NCBI GenBank assembly: GCA_949130485.1
Contig: OX422184.1
Location: 10,547,996 to 10,611,995 of the forward strand
Direction: 5' to 3'
From: Agelas oroides
Lineage: Eukaryota > Porifera > Demospongiae > Agelasida > Agelasidae
DNA: 64,000 nucleotides
Below the pieces are notes generated by a model. The model ran no database searches. It was not told the DNA's origin and saw only the letters and a program-made list of their open reading frames with translations. Below, in pieces: positions 54,352 to 64,000 of this stretch; the first letter of the stretch is position 1; every line of letters starts with the position of its first letter. Both the position numbers and the translations under genes were made by a program.

Positions 54352-55140
54352 TGTCCGCATGTATCAAAGGTGGTAAACTTGAGTCTGACTTGTAGCTAAA
54401 GACGGAACGCTCAAGTTTTGAGACCCAAGTATGTGTGTTGTTAAATGCTGGGACCCAAACTTGAGGATCAGTTTCAAGTCAGAGCTACTCATGCTCTTCT
54501 TACATATAGCAGCTGACTCAGCTTTAAGAAATTTTCCACAAATTCATTTTATTAGACCATTTAAAATACGAAGTGGCTAGAGAGCCGGTAGTGGAAATTA
54601 AATTTTAGGGTCGATAACTTATGATAGCAAACTCCAATTTTAATGAAACTAGTATCAGTAGACAGGGCGTTAAAAGCGCTACTAAATGATATCCTTTGCT
54701 GTTTAGTACAGCCGCCATCCTAGTAAAATTCACTTCGCATAAACTTAAAGTACCGGTACTGGTTCATTAAGTGCTTGTATTTGTATTTACGAGAATATAA
54801 GGCACAGCGTAATGAAAAGAACCCTAGAATTTAATTTACACTACCAGCTCTCTAGTCACTTCGTTTAAAATAACACTCAACAAAATCACTGTTTTCAAGT
54901 GATCATTTGTTCATGAATGTGTCTTTTATGCAAAATATTGGGGGTGAAATGAGAATATGACAAGGTAGACAATGATTGTGGTGCTTGTAATGCAATGGTG
55001 TTATTAGTACACCCTGTATGGGTGTTTTATATACCCACACGTGCTACTCACACTGACCAGGTGTACATATGACACCCATGAAGTGTTAACTAAATACTCT
55101 TTCAAGGCAGGGAGTTACATCTCGGCTGGGGTGTACTGTT
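54352..55140. other. No recognised gene
   Basis: Imperfect inverted pair: TAGAGAGCCGGTAGTGG near 54580 and CTACCAGCTCTCTAGTCACTTC near 54842 could be decayed MITE ends. Confidence 0.35.
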
Positions 55141-55149
55141 ACACCCCAT

Positions 55150-55430
55150 TTTTAACAGTACCGATTGATACTGCAGTGACCTCTGAAATAAATACAAACA
55201 ACTGTACATGTGTACTACTGAAAGTTCATATCGGTGTTCATCCTCAAATACAATTATTGAATTTTTTAAGTCCTAAAAACATGCACATACTCTGGCAGGA
55301 CTTATTGCATCTACACATTCATCTTCAGTCATGGCTGGTTGGCAGGTTTACCTTTGGTTTAGACATAAGTGCGCTCGTGCCCTGACCCCACCCCCTCGGT
55401 GGGTCATGTCACAGGGTGAAATGAACTTGC
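55150..55430. repeat. Partial copy of the 10100-10560 element interior
   Basis: ACTGCAGTGACCTCTGAAAT and GCCCTGACCCCACCCCCTCG match the inverse of the first location. Confidence 0.6.
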
Positions 55431-55442
55431 TTGAGATACCGT

Positions 55443-55852
55443 ATTTCTTCGAATATATGCCGCACAATCCGAAGCTCTTGAACGAAATAAACGCCGCCGT
55501 CGAATAGTACCTGCGGCTAGTAAACGAGGCACGCACACACATGTACGAATGATTTCTGAAGACGTTCACCACGCTACCGCTAGGACTGTTTGTGTTGTAG
55601 GAGTCGTTTCCACAGCTAACAGCAGGACTGAGAGGCTGCGCGCATACTGACAGCGTCTAGCAACCGTCACCGTCTCACATATACGTACCTTATCCAGCTG
55701 TCATTGATGTCTCCTGCTTTCCAAAGATAAAAAATGCCGCCCTCGAATAGTAGCCGCTCTCGAATAGTAGCTGCTTTCGAATAGTAGCCGCACAAAACGA
55801 GCAGTGAAATAAATAGTAGCCGCGGTGTCTGATCGAAGAAATGTGGTAGTTC
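55443..55852. mobile_element. MITE with TACCGTATTTCTTCGA ends
   Basis: Left TACCGTATTTCTTCGAATAT, right end inverse TACCACATTTCTTCGATC. Interior has short GAATAGTAGCCGC repeats (55745-55800). Confidence 0.6.
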
Positions 55853-55917
55853 AACAAAGCCGTGAGTTCAAAAATTTACAAGAAAGATTACTGGCAGCGT
55901 GCTAGCGCTGAGCTAGT

Positions 55918-56491
55918 TACCGTAGTGTCCCGCAAATACGCCCCCCCTCGCGCATAAGCCCCCCCTGCATTTTTAGCGCAAAGTCTTGCAGAGGTATTTT
56001 TATCCCGCGCATAAGCCCCCCCCCCCCCCCCCCCTCAAACAATATATGGCTGTTACTAAAATTTACTGAGAGCTATATGTGGCAGTCCCGTGTAGCAACT
56101 GAAGGTTATTCCGTCGATCGCATCGCTGTGTTTGAAATGCCGTATCGCTGAACTTCCGGGGCTCATATGCGGTTCGTAGATATTCGTACCTCAACGAAGC
56201 ACGTATGAGCCCCGCCCTTAACAGAAGTTCAGCGATATGGCGCTTCAAACACAGCAATGCGATCGAAATGTACGATGGAATAACCTTCGATAACATCCTT
56301 CCAGATGGCAACTGCAAAGTCGTCAAATGCGTTGTCTTCTTCTATCTGGACACGAAGTTGTGGGCGGGGCACCGGAAGGGAGGGCGTAATCGCGAGAGAA
56401 AATGTCGCATCCCGCGTATAAGCCCCCCCCTGCGCTTTATACTAAGGCTAAGGTTGCAAAAGGGGGGGCGTACTTGCGGGACACTACGGTA
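55918..56491. mobile_element. MITE with TACCGTAGTGTCCCGCAA ends
   Basis: Left TACCGTAGTGTCCCGCAAAT then ACGCCCCCCC; right is the inverse. TIR about 31 bp. It contains a C-run near 56017-56034 and a nested foldback (56091-56315). Terminal TA suggests a TA-target (Tc1/mariner-like) duplication, not provable from one copy. Confidence 0.7.
56091..56315. mobile_element. Foldback MITE, GGCAGTCCC family, copy 3, nested
   Basis: Left end GGCAGTCCCG; arms share TCGCTGTGTTTGAA, ATCGCTGAACTTC and GGGGCTCATA. The right end is degenerate (GGCAACTGC). Confidence 0.65.
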
Positions 56492-56639
56492 CATGTACAG
56501 CTCGCGCAGAGGGGATGGGGCATAGAGGGGGCACCGGGCGAGGACAAGAGCGCTACTACATGCATTAAGTCAATACATGTAGCGGATTTTAATTTGGCGG
56601 TTTCAACCCCGACCGCCAATAAACCGCCAAATGTAGTTC

Positions 56640-57080
56640 CGATAAAATTTTTCCGGCTATATGGTATTACCGAAAATACATCCCCACCCTCCCCCCTCTT
56701 TAACTCCTGCATAGAGAATTTATTTTTCTTGTGTAAATGCCCCGTGGCAAGTGTCTTCACTTGCTTTTAGTGAGGTTTTGGTTTAGCTCCTTCATTGAGT
56801 GTGTTCGTATACACGTAGACAAAATCACTTCGCTGGCCAGCCCCGAGGTTTTCATTGCTCGCAGTACGAGCTTAGGTGGGTCGTCCCCTGTCACCACTGA
56901 CAATGCAAGTTGCTTTGATGCCTCTTGGCTTAGTATCAACAGAGGTGCTGCTGATTTCCAGTAGTACACGTTCAGCAAAGCTGCCGTTCTTCCAGAAAGC
57001 CATGGCAGTTGTTGTGATTGTCAACATCGCATATAGCATCATGAGGAACTGGGTAGGGGCATATGCACAAGACCAATTTA
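56640..57080. repeat. Dispersed repeat cluster (also at 32575, 38048, 59173, 59540)
   Basis: Contains the GCCCCGTGGCAAGTGTCTTC block, the GGTCGTCCCCTGTCACCACT block (56877-56965) and the GTTCTTCCAGAAAGCC ... GCATATGCACAAGAC block (56985-57075). Confidence 0.55.
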
Positions 57081-57093
57081 TTTCTCTTGTCTA

Positions 57094-57193
57094 GGTTGCA
57101 CAGGAGTTTGCCCTTATAGTGCTCAGTGAAGATCTTCGGGATAAATTTGATGATGACTACCTTAAGTGTGTGCCGTTGATGGTCAGTCTGTAG
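57094..57193 (+). CDS. Possible terminal exon, unrecognised
   Basis: After TTTATTTCTCTTGTCTAG the frame reads VAQEFALIVLSEDLRDKFDD and DYLKCVPLMVSL, then stop. Good acceptor and protein-like composition, but it sits in repeated sequence and may be a transposon fragment. Confidence 0.25.
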
Positions 57194-57199
57194 CTGCAG

Positions 57200-57926
57200 T
57201 GACAAACAAGAAGGTGCCATACGTGCTTCAACTTGAGGTGTCTCCGTTACGGTTGCCGACGTTGCACTCTGGAAGTAGACCAGCATTGCGTTGCATGAGG
57301 ACATTCAATTTTTCAGGAAATATTTATGCGCATTTAAAATTTACGGTATATGGCCGCAAACAAGAGTACTGAAACTTTTCAAGTCACTCAGCCACTTCAA
57401 CCAATCCTTCAAAATTAGGCTTCAGGCTTCTCAGCACTAGTACTAAGTGTTAAATGAGAAGGCAGGGTATAAAAGGGGCGGTGCCTGGGACAGAAAAATG
57501 AACGACAGGAAACTGAACTATGGCGACGACATGAACATGCATGAAGATTTTAAAATATGCCACCTATACACCAAGCTTGACAAAATAGAGGCCATATCAT
57601 GAAGACAATATGCCTACAGCACACTAGACATGTTTGTATCCCTATTAATGCACACTGCCGATCGAAATGGCAAGTGGAAATAAGCTACTGTTGCGACATA
57701 CGATTTTGACGTACATTTCACAAGCGAAGAGGAGAAAGAAGCGTTCACAGCGACGCTGAAGAGTGTTCGCCAGCCACTGACACTTATGTTTGAGAAGATT
57801 TGAATTCAAGCGCCATTTTGTGCGCATGGCAAACCACATCTGCCCGGGCACTCGCCCTTTTATACGCGTCCTGAGCTCGCTCTCTCCAACGCGTAATTAC
57901 TGCATATTTTATTTGCATGTTTCAAT
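57200..57926. other. No recognised gene
   Basis: Nothing supportable. Confidence 0.3.
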
Positions 57927-58072
57927 TTAACTGGGCCGGCTAAAGCACAGTTGTTCATGCTCTAAGCCACTTAAAGTATGTTACTATTTGTAGCTTAGAG
58001 CATGAACCACTGTGCTTTCGGCCCAGTTAAGGCACAGTTGCTCATGCTCTAAGCCACTTAAAGTATGTTACT
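57927..58072. repeat. Foldback plus partial direct duplication
   Basis: TTAACTGGGCCGGCTAAAGC with inverse ending GGCCCAGTTAA (58030), then GGCACAGTTGCTCATGCTCT through AGTATGTTACTAT repeats the left arm directly. Confidence 0.7.
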
Positions 58073-58717
58073 ATAGTACAAATACCACACAAATTATGTG
58101 AATTTCCACCACCTTGTAAGTGGTAAACCTGATATATACTAGCTATTATAAGATATTACAATACCTCAAGTGGCTTACAGCAAGGACAAATGTTTTAGCT
58201 GTAGGGCTACTCAGTGTGCTACTGTGTATGAAACTTGATGAGCACCACACTTAATATCCTTAACGACGCCCACAATAATTAGTATAGTGTAAACAACAAG
58301 GTGCAAGAAAGCTAGTGTAGTAACAGAAAATTTGATCTCGATGGGATTTGACTAATTTTTGCCAGTTATGACACGGCTTGTCGGTGATACCACAAAACAC
58401 AGCGAGCACAGTACAAATTATACCTCTAATAGGAAACCTTGGGAAGCTACCATTACTGACATACTGGTGATTTTCAAGGCATAACACGCAACACAGATAA
58501 GATCAAAGGGCATGCCGCGTTATGGGCGTTAATGGCAGATTGATCACATGGGTTACATGTGTTTCCAATCCATATCCTACTATCTATAGACAACTTACCT
58601 CTTCATTCTCATCCTCCACTTCCACTTCCCTTCCCTGTATGTTATAGTTAAATCAACAGTGATGAAATTTATCAGAATGTATTTAAGTTTGTTTTTTGTA
58701 ACTCAATACAAATAGTA

Positions 58718-58984
58718 TTGCTTCTTGGTCCATGTACCACTACCCCTTCTCAACAACTGATGGAAGCATTTATTGAGAGCATAAGTGACCATGACAATCG
58801 AAGTTTGCTAAGTGCACTTAGTGCAAAACAGTTCACAGCTCAGACAACAACTGAGTTGCTGACAATCGTTAGCAGGTTTGGTTGTCGAGAAATGCCAACA
58901 CCATCCATTATTATACATACCGTCACATCATTCTCATTTTGCAAATCATCAAAAATCTTAGCTGGGCAACTTTCTTCTCTATAA
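58718..58984 (+). pseudogene. Fragment of a high-copy ORF of HECT-associated type (tentative)
   Basis: 88 codons: SQQLMEAFIESISDHDNRSL, LTIVSRFGCREMPTPS, then a stretch with frameshift-like change. 'F-x-x-x-I/V-S-x-x-x ... L-x-x-x-L-S-R-F-G-C-R-E-x-P-T-P' is a pattern I link to invertebrate ORFs that also carry a HECT-like domain, but no HECT motif is present here. Confidence 0.3.
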
Positions 58985-59172
58985 AAAAAATAAAGAAAAG
59001 GTGGGTCACAATGCATTGTGAATTAGCAACCTATCATAATTCACCAATTAGGGGTTGTACTTTTGCAGCTTTCTGTTCACACTCTGCATTGCTTCCTGCA
59101 ATGATAATACATATTCATCAACTGCTACAATTACATATACAGAAACCCTGTTCCTCAGCCCGAAGAGGCATA

Positions 59173-59407
59173 GCGACGTTCTTCCAGAAAGCCGGGGCAG
59201 TTGTCATGATTGTCAATGTCACGTGTAGCATCGCAAGGAACTGGGTGGGGGCATATGCACGAGACTGACTGAATATTTAAGCAAATGCCCCCTCCCCACG
59301 TTTTTGCCTCAAAGTAGCCAGGGCAGTCATCGTGATTGTCAATGTCACGTGTAGCATCACAAGGAGCTGGGTGGGGGGCATATGGACAAGACTGACTGAA
59401 TATTTAT
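59173..59407. repeat. Two tandem copies of the GCATATG(C/G)AC(A/G)AGAC block
   Basis: 59173-59280 and 59310-59407 share GATTGTCAATGTCACGTGTA, GCATC(A/G)CAAGGA and GACTGACTGAATATTTA. Third copy at 56985-57075. Confidence 0.7.
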
Positions 59408-59539
59408 TCATGAGAGTATACTCTATAGATATGGCTTAAGTGTGTTACCTTCGTGTTTGCTGTTGTTGTCATGCTATGATATCGATTTATGGCTGAAACC
59501 AGACTTTTACTTTTCTCTGAATGTGTACTACGGGAAATA

Positions 59540-59625
59540 ACCAGCGCTTGTGTTGGTAGTAAGCCGAGATGCATCGAAGCAACTTGCATCGTCAGTGGTG
59601 ACAGGGACGACCCCGCGCATTAGCT
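59540..59625. repeat. GTCGTCCCTGTCACCACTGA repeat, inverted copy
   Basis: CATCGTCAGTGGTGACAGGG and GACGACCCCGCG match, inverted, 38048-38135 and 56877-56965. Confidence 0.65.
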
Positions 59626-59781
59626 CTTACTGTGAGCAACAAAAACCTTGGCGGTGGCCAGCAATCAAGGCTATATACCAACTGGTTCCAAGCTCAGCTG
59701 AAGGTATCAACGTATGTGACCTTGCACCAAAGCATTTGCACCACTAATGGTTCTTACAGTATTCAACACAATCATCATCCG

Positions 59782-60057
59782 TCAATGAAGGTAGTATACT
59801 AACAGTACAAGAAACTAAAAGATCAACAATAACTTCCTTTTCTAATAAAGAATGTCCTGGGATTCTCTCTCTTGGGACTGGAGTGCTAGAAGGATAGTTA
59901 TTAGCTTCATCACGCAAAGCACCACTAATTCATCTACTGGCCTACCAACTGCTTCTATTTCCTGGACAATTATGATTGACTCTCAGACAAAGGCTAGCGG
60001 GAGGGTATTGTTGACTTTTAGTTTCTTGCTCAGTTAGTATACTTCCTTCATTGAAGG
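59782..60057. mobile_element. MITE with about 50 bp TIRs
   Basis: Left TCAATGAAGGTAGTATACTA then CAAGAAACTAAAAG; right inverse with the same blocks. Open frames inside are incidental. Confidence 0.65.
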
Positions 60058-60690
60058 CTGACAATCATAGTGAATACAATAGACAGTGTAAGGACCTTTA
60101 CTAGTATAAATTTGTTCCTTACAGGTCACATAGGAACCATTGTCTGAAGTTTGAACTGGTACGTGTCGTGAAAACGTCCTATCCCTATGGACCGTCTAAC
60201 CTGACAGTGTGAAGGTGTTGGTCTCCCACTTGTTCAACTTCTTCAGCAGGACCTCTGCCCTAATGATTTGAGCTGGGGCATTGTGATGGTTGTGGAGGAG
60301 TATTCCCTAACAAAGTCTGCCATCATTCCAGGTTTCTTCATTCCAGTAGATGAATGTTATATTCATGTGTAACACTTAATGCGGAAAGATGTCACACTCA
60401 CACATATGCATGCTATGTAGTGCTCGTAGCTACAGCACAGTTCATTGATGCCAACTGAGATGAAGAACCAGGTGTTTCTGTCTCATGTCCATACAGACGT
60501 TCTAACATGAAAGTTCACACGGGGTGACCTGTTGTATGAGCATAATGATTTAATTTGAATCGTTGAACCCATAAGGGCCATCACAGTACATGTACATGGC
60601 AGATTTTTAAGTGACATATGAATACAACTGGGTGATATGATAAATAAATAAATACAGCTACCATGACATGTAGTTTATTAGTGTCAGTTC
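60058..60690. other. No recognised gene
   Basis: Nothing supportable. Confidence 0.35.
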
Positions 60691-60691
60691 A

Positions 60692-60716
60692 CTGAGAGAG
60701 AGAGAGAGGAGGGGGC
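60692..60716. repeat. (GA)n microsatellite
   Basis: Short GAGAGAGA tract followed by G-rich sequence. Confidence 0.8.
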
Positions 60717-60759
60717 ACCGGTACCCAGGTAATCAGGGGGAGTAAGAGCTAGTTAACCC

Positions 60760-61260
60760 AACCTAACACCACCTTACGCCTCTGCCACCACGTCACCATC
60801 TCTTTCATTATGCACCTGTCTATGTCATCCATCACCTCCCTATTCACATCTACCCTTCTCCCTAGCAGTAAACTCACTCGACTGTCATCAATCTTCAAAC
60901 AACCCTGCAGACCCTGACCTCAACCGGAACCTCAACCGTACTGCCACATGTCCCTCCCATGAACCTACCTACGTATTTCTCTCCGGCCCATTCTCTTCTT
61001 TAACCTTCTTATACCATTTCAAGCTACCTTTCCTGCCCACCTCTTCCTGCCAGTCTTCCCAGTTCTGTTTTTCTATTTTCCTCTTCCAGGCTGGTGCTGA
61101 CCCTGACTCTTCCTCTTCGAGCCATACTTTCTTAGCAACATCTCATATTCTTCCCTCCAGCCTACTCCACCTGACTCTTTCAATTTTTCTACTATCAGCT
61201 TCACCAACCTCTCTTCACCTAGCTCCCAGAATCTCCGCCCATACAACATCTTCTTCTCCT
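60760..61260 (-). pseudogene. LINE (non-LTR retrotransposon) ORF2 C-terminal remnant
   Basis: Minus frames, with shifts: LVKLIVEKLKESGGVGWREE, AWKRKIEKQNWEDWQEEVGR, KGSLKWYKKVKEENGPER and VAVRLRFRLRSGSAGLFED, then DDIDRCIMKEM. The Trp/Lys-rich 'W-K-x-x-V-x-x-x-x-x-x-x-W' helices and 'R-F-R-x-R-S-G-S-x-G-L' are typical of the region after the thumb in LINE reverse transcriptases, leading to a terminal CxxC...H..C motif, which is missing. Heavily decayed and 5'-truncated, as LINEs usually are. Confidence 0.45.
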
Positions 61261-61442
61261 CTCTTCTTTCTAATTATAGAGAGCCTGACCAGATGTGACG
61301 TGTCCATCAGTGTAGTCAACTGGGTATTAAACTTACCAATGATGCGTTGTTGGCAAAGCACCCTCCAAAGAGTATGCAGACTGGAACAGTGCAGGGGTAT
61401 AATCGGTACATGCACAGCTGAGAGCACCAAAATACACCCGGA

Positions 61443-61508
61443 CTAGTCTCGTGCCCAGACTGCGCGCGCCTCCCGCGATGGGGTGGTGGGGTCTGGGAAC
61501 GAGAGTAC
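61443..61508. mobile_element. Very short Mutator-like foldback
   Basis: TAGTCTCGTGCCCAGAC and inverse of ACTCTCGTTCCCAGAC within 66 bp. No TSD found. Confidence 0.5.
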
Positions 61509-62269
61509 GGCCGGCCTAGCCCTTCTCACGTGATGCAAAAGTGTGGGCGGGACGGTCCTAAACGTCTGGTCCTTACCCGTTTTCCGTATAGTATAATACC
61601 TGACCGATTTGGCAAATTCTGTGAACAAAATCTGCAAACACTACAGCCAGTCCGGCAGAGGACATCCAAAATAAGTGAATTACATCGTTAACCAATCAAA
61701 AATGAACTGCAAAAGTGCATATTTTTATTTCAGAAAATTTGAAATGCCTATTTTTTCACAGTTCAATGTGTGAAAATACGGTAGAAATACTATCACGAAT
61801 GGCAAATTCTGTGACCTTCAGGAGCCAGCACTGTAGATATCTGTGGCTAGTAGAGAGAAAGCAGAAGGTGAATATATCGTTAACAACACATTTACGGACA
61901 AGGTAAGCTCGTTACTTAAGTTAGAGTTTGAACCGCCATAGGCTCCCGTAGCAAAACATGTCTGGCAATGGGCTATACAGGTTTGAAGTTAATGTTAATT
62001 GTAGTGTATTTTGCACTGTAATTTACTCACCAGGCATGGTTCAATCTTGAGCGGTTTTGGGAGGGAAGCTTCTTCCCCCCAATAAATTTTTTTTATGACT
62101 TCCTTTCTGGCTACTGCAGATTTGCCTTGCATTTTTAAGGGCTCAGAGTTGATGCTCCTTTTTTTCCCAGCAGCTACAAAGACAAAGGAAAATTAACACC
62201 AGAACCATGGCAACCTGTCCTTATTGCTTCAGCCTCACAATTTGCCAAGGAACAAGCCACCATTACATT
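61509..62269. other. No recognised gene
   Basis: Near 61600-61625 and 61800-61815 the phrase GGCAAATTCTGTGA recurs; nothing else. Confidence 0.35.
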
Positions 62270-63005
62270 CAGTCTCGCTAGCCTGACCCACTTCTGCAAG
62301 AGAAGGGAAGGGTCTGGTGAACTGCGTATATAAGCCGTATCCAAGGGCGTAGCTAGGATTTATTGAGTGAGGAGGCAATACCTTACCGCGCGCGAAGCGC
62401 GAAAATCTTGCTAATTAATTATTCATAACTTAACTAAACAAGGCGCACTTTGTTGATACGTAAATGTACAAAATATCTACAAAATAGGAGTTACCTTTCC
62501 TTCCACGCTTTGTAAAGAAAGTCGTTATCAATGCTGCTGGTCTTTTCCCAACCATGGGTGAGATGTCACAGTGATTTAATTTACTTCGCGCATGCACGCA
62601 CTAGTTTTATGATATCGCCAATGCGTGCGCGCGTTGTTGCACAGAAAAGTGAGGAGGCAGTTGCCTCCTCTGCCTCATTGCTAGCTACGCCCCTGGTATC
62701 CTGCCGCACTGTACAGTGTAGTACAATCACATTGCAGTATTTTGTCACATGACGCATTACATCACTGTTCGAGTAGCAATAGCAGTCTTGAAAACGGCGA
62801 AAAGAGCTAGGGCATCTTATCCACTACTACAGAAGCTGCAAAAATACTTCGACTATATATACTTCTCGGGAACGTGCTTATTCCGCAACAGGTAATTCAA
62901 GAGTGCAATCTGGCTACGTCGTCCAGCTAATTGCATATCGGTGGGACACGGCTCGACACCAGACCTTCCCTTCTCTTGCGGAAGTGGGTCTGGCTTGCGA
63001 GACGA
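62270..63005. mobile_element. 736 bp Mutator-like MITE with a second MITE nested inside
   Basis: Left: AGTCTCGCTAGCCTGACCCA, GAAGGGAAGGGTCTGGTG. Right: inverse CGTCTCGCAAGCCAGACCCA with GAAGGGAAGGTCTGGTG. TIR about 48 bp. Flanks CATTACATT and CACTAAATC match at 6 of 9. Contains 62341-62696. Confidence 0.65.
62341..62696. mobile_element. MITE with CCA(A/G)GGGCGTAGCTAG ends
   Basis: Left CCAAGGGCGTAGCTAGGA, right inverse CCAGGGGCGTAGCTAGCA, flanked by TAT on both sides. Internal GGAGGCAGTTGCCTCC palindrome near the right end. GGGGCGTAGC ends are typical of a widespread marine-invertebrate MITE class. Confidence 0.7.
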
Positions 63006-63210
63006 CACTAAATCTACCCTACACTGAGTGCTAAAGTTGGCGTGCCACAAAAAAAAAAAAACACGGGTTGTAACAAACCACACAGTTGCTTTTGTCTCGG
63101 TGTCTGTGACCTTATTTTACGTTCAATTGGTTTTCACCAGGTGTCACTTTGTCAACGGGGACGCCGATTCCTTCGCTTTTTCACACGGCTAACGACGTAC
63201 ATTAATTCGC

Positions 63211-63338
63211 TAGACCAGCCTTCGCGGGGAGGATTCACTCGCGTTCCATCGCCACTAATGCGAAGAAACCGTCGCAAACCGGTCTTCGGATTGCGGTACG
63301 AAGCCAGACCCAAGCGCGTAGCGCGAGGGTCTGGTCTA
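63211..63338. mobile_element. Short inverted-repeat element
   Basis: TAGACCAGCCTTCGCG and inverse TAGACCAGACCCTCGCG; interior with AAACCGGTCTTCGG. No TSD found. Confidence 0.45.
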
Positions 63339-64000
63339 TAATGCCTATACCTGACTTGTGCATCCTGGAATGTGTAATAAGTGGTTATCAGCTTATGAAT
63401 GTCATTACAATGCGGGAATCGATGTACACATTGTACAGCCCTTCTGCCGGCGTCTGAAACGCTATTGATAAACAGTACGATATCTTGGCCGTGTCAGTAG
63501 TCAATACTGGCGGTGAACTCCCAGGGCTGACCTTATCAAACGGAAGGGGAAGGAGCCAAGCGGAGACACTTCCCTTAGCCCTTCGGAAGAACAGCGATGC
63601 CATCACGCTCTTGCAGGAAGGTAGTTGGCCAACTTCAGCTGTTCTTCTTTCGAGATATATTTGCACACGCCTGCGCGCGTTTGCACACCGGCGGCACGCA
63701 CTCAATTTTGATATCTGCTTTACAGCTGAAGTTTGGCCCGGGGAATCTTTCTGGAAACGCCTTCGCGCAGCACAACCGTAACCATTGTGTAAACGAATAG
63801 CAGTACAAACTTGGCGCGGAAAACTTGTTCGTCCATCCTAGCTTCCTAACACTACATGCAACGCAAAGAGGAAAGCTTAAACTAGCTCTGTTCTGATGTA
63901 AAATGTGTTTTTGTTAGAGTCCTGCATGCCATCACAATTCCTCCTCTTTTGGAGAATTCCTCCATTTCACACCACATCTCTGCCGTAAGTACACAGAAGC
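63339..64000. other. No recognised gene
   Basis: Frames on both strands at 63388-63781 are open but overlap one another and match nothing. Confidence 0.35.

Noticed and set aside
61215-61430. Independent small gene
   Set aside because: It overlaps the LINE remnant and is best read as part of its decayed ORF.

Overview
The window is nuclear DNA of an animal, most likely a marine invertebrate; a sponge is my best guess, cnidarian possible. Reasons: no bacterial-style gene rows or ribosome-binding sites, GT-AG splice signals, internal CCCTAA (TTAGGG-type) tracts, and wreckage of metazoan transposon families (Penelope-like, BEL/Pao, Ty3/Gypsy, DIRS-like, a LINE, piggyBac, EnSpm/CACTA, hAT, Tc1-like, Mutator-like). 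The species call is inference from repeat flavour only. I see no complete host gene. The best host-like sequence is a run of three short exons with phase-compatible GT-AG junctions (39075-39517, minus) and a possible two-exon gene 3' end (32124-32486, minus).

Layout. 1-5 kb: an open-ended basic proline-rich ORF (minus), a minisatellite, an LTR-retroelement pol tail and a decayed Penelope-like element with GIY-YIG domain. 5-13 kb: a tRNA-headed SINE inside duplicated flanks, a piggyBac-type TTAA MITE, and a Russian-doll stack of inverted-repeat elements, the two outer ones with 8-9 bp target-site duplications (TSDs). 14-17 kb: transposon ORF fragments and a piggyBac pseudogene whose central block is inverted in place. 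17.2-28.3 kb: a satellite array (about 165-200 bp monomer, roughly 50 copies, with higher-order repeats and single inverted monomers), interrupted by an 1.8 kb insertion. 28.6-33.4 kb: hairpin MITEs and a long polypyrimidine tract. 33.5-36.9 kb: a tyrosine-recombinase fragment abutting a 3'-truncated BEL/Pao element. 39-43 kb: host-like exons, then an EnSpm/CACTA pseudogene with two in-place inversions, then a transposase-like family with D...D...CxxC spacing reminiscent of RAG1/Transib/Chapaev. 45-50.6 kb: MITEs, a DIRS-like fragment, a 625 bp inverted-repeat element carrying an uninterrupted RecQ-helicase N-terminal fragment, and a Tc1-like DD34E transposase. 51-64 kb: hAT and LINE fragments, a near-perfect 83 bp-arm hairpin, and many MITEs, several nested.

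The most notable features are the RecQ-carrying element at 48582-49206 (10 bp TSD), the recurrent in-place micro-inversions of about 170-300 bp in unrelated sequences, and a set of Mutator-like non-autonomous elements that share ends resembling TAGTCTCGTCCCCAGACCC, several with 8-10 bp TSDs. Genes do not form pathways here; the content reflects transposition, decay and rearrangement.
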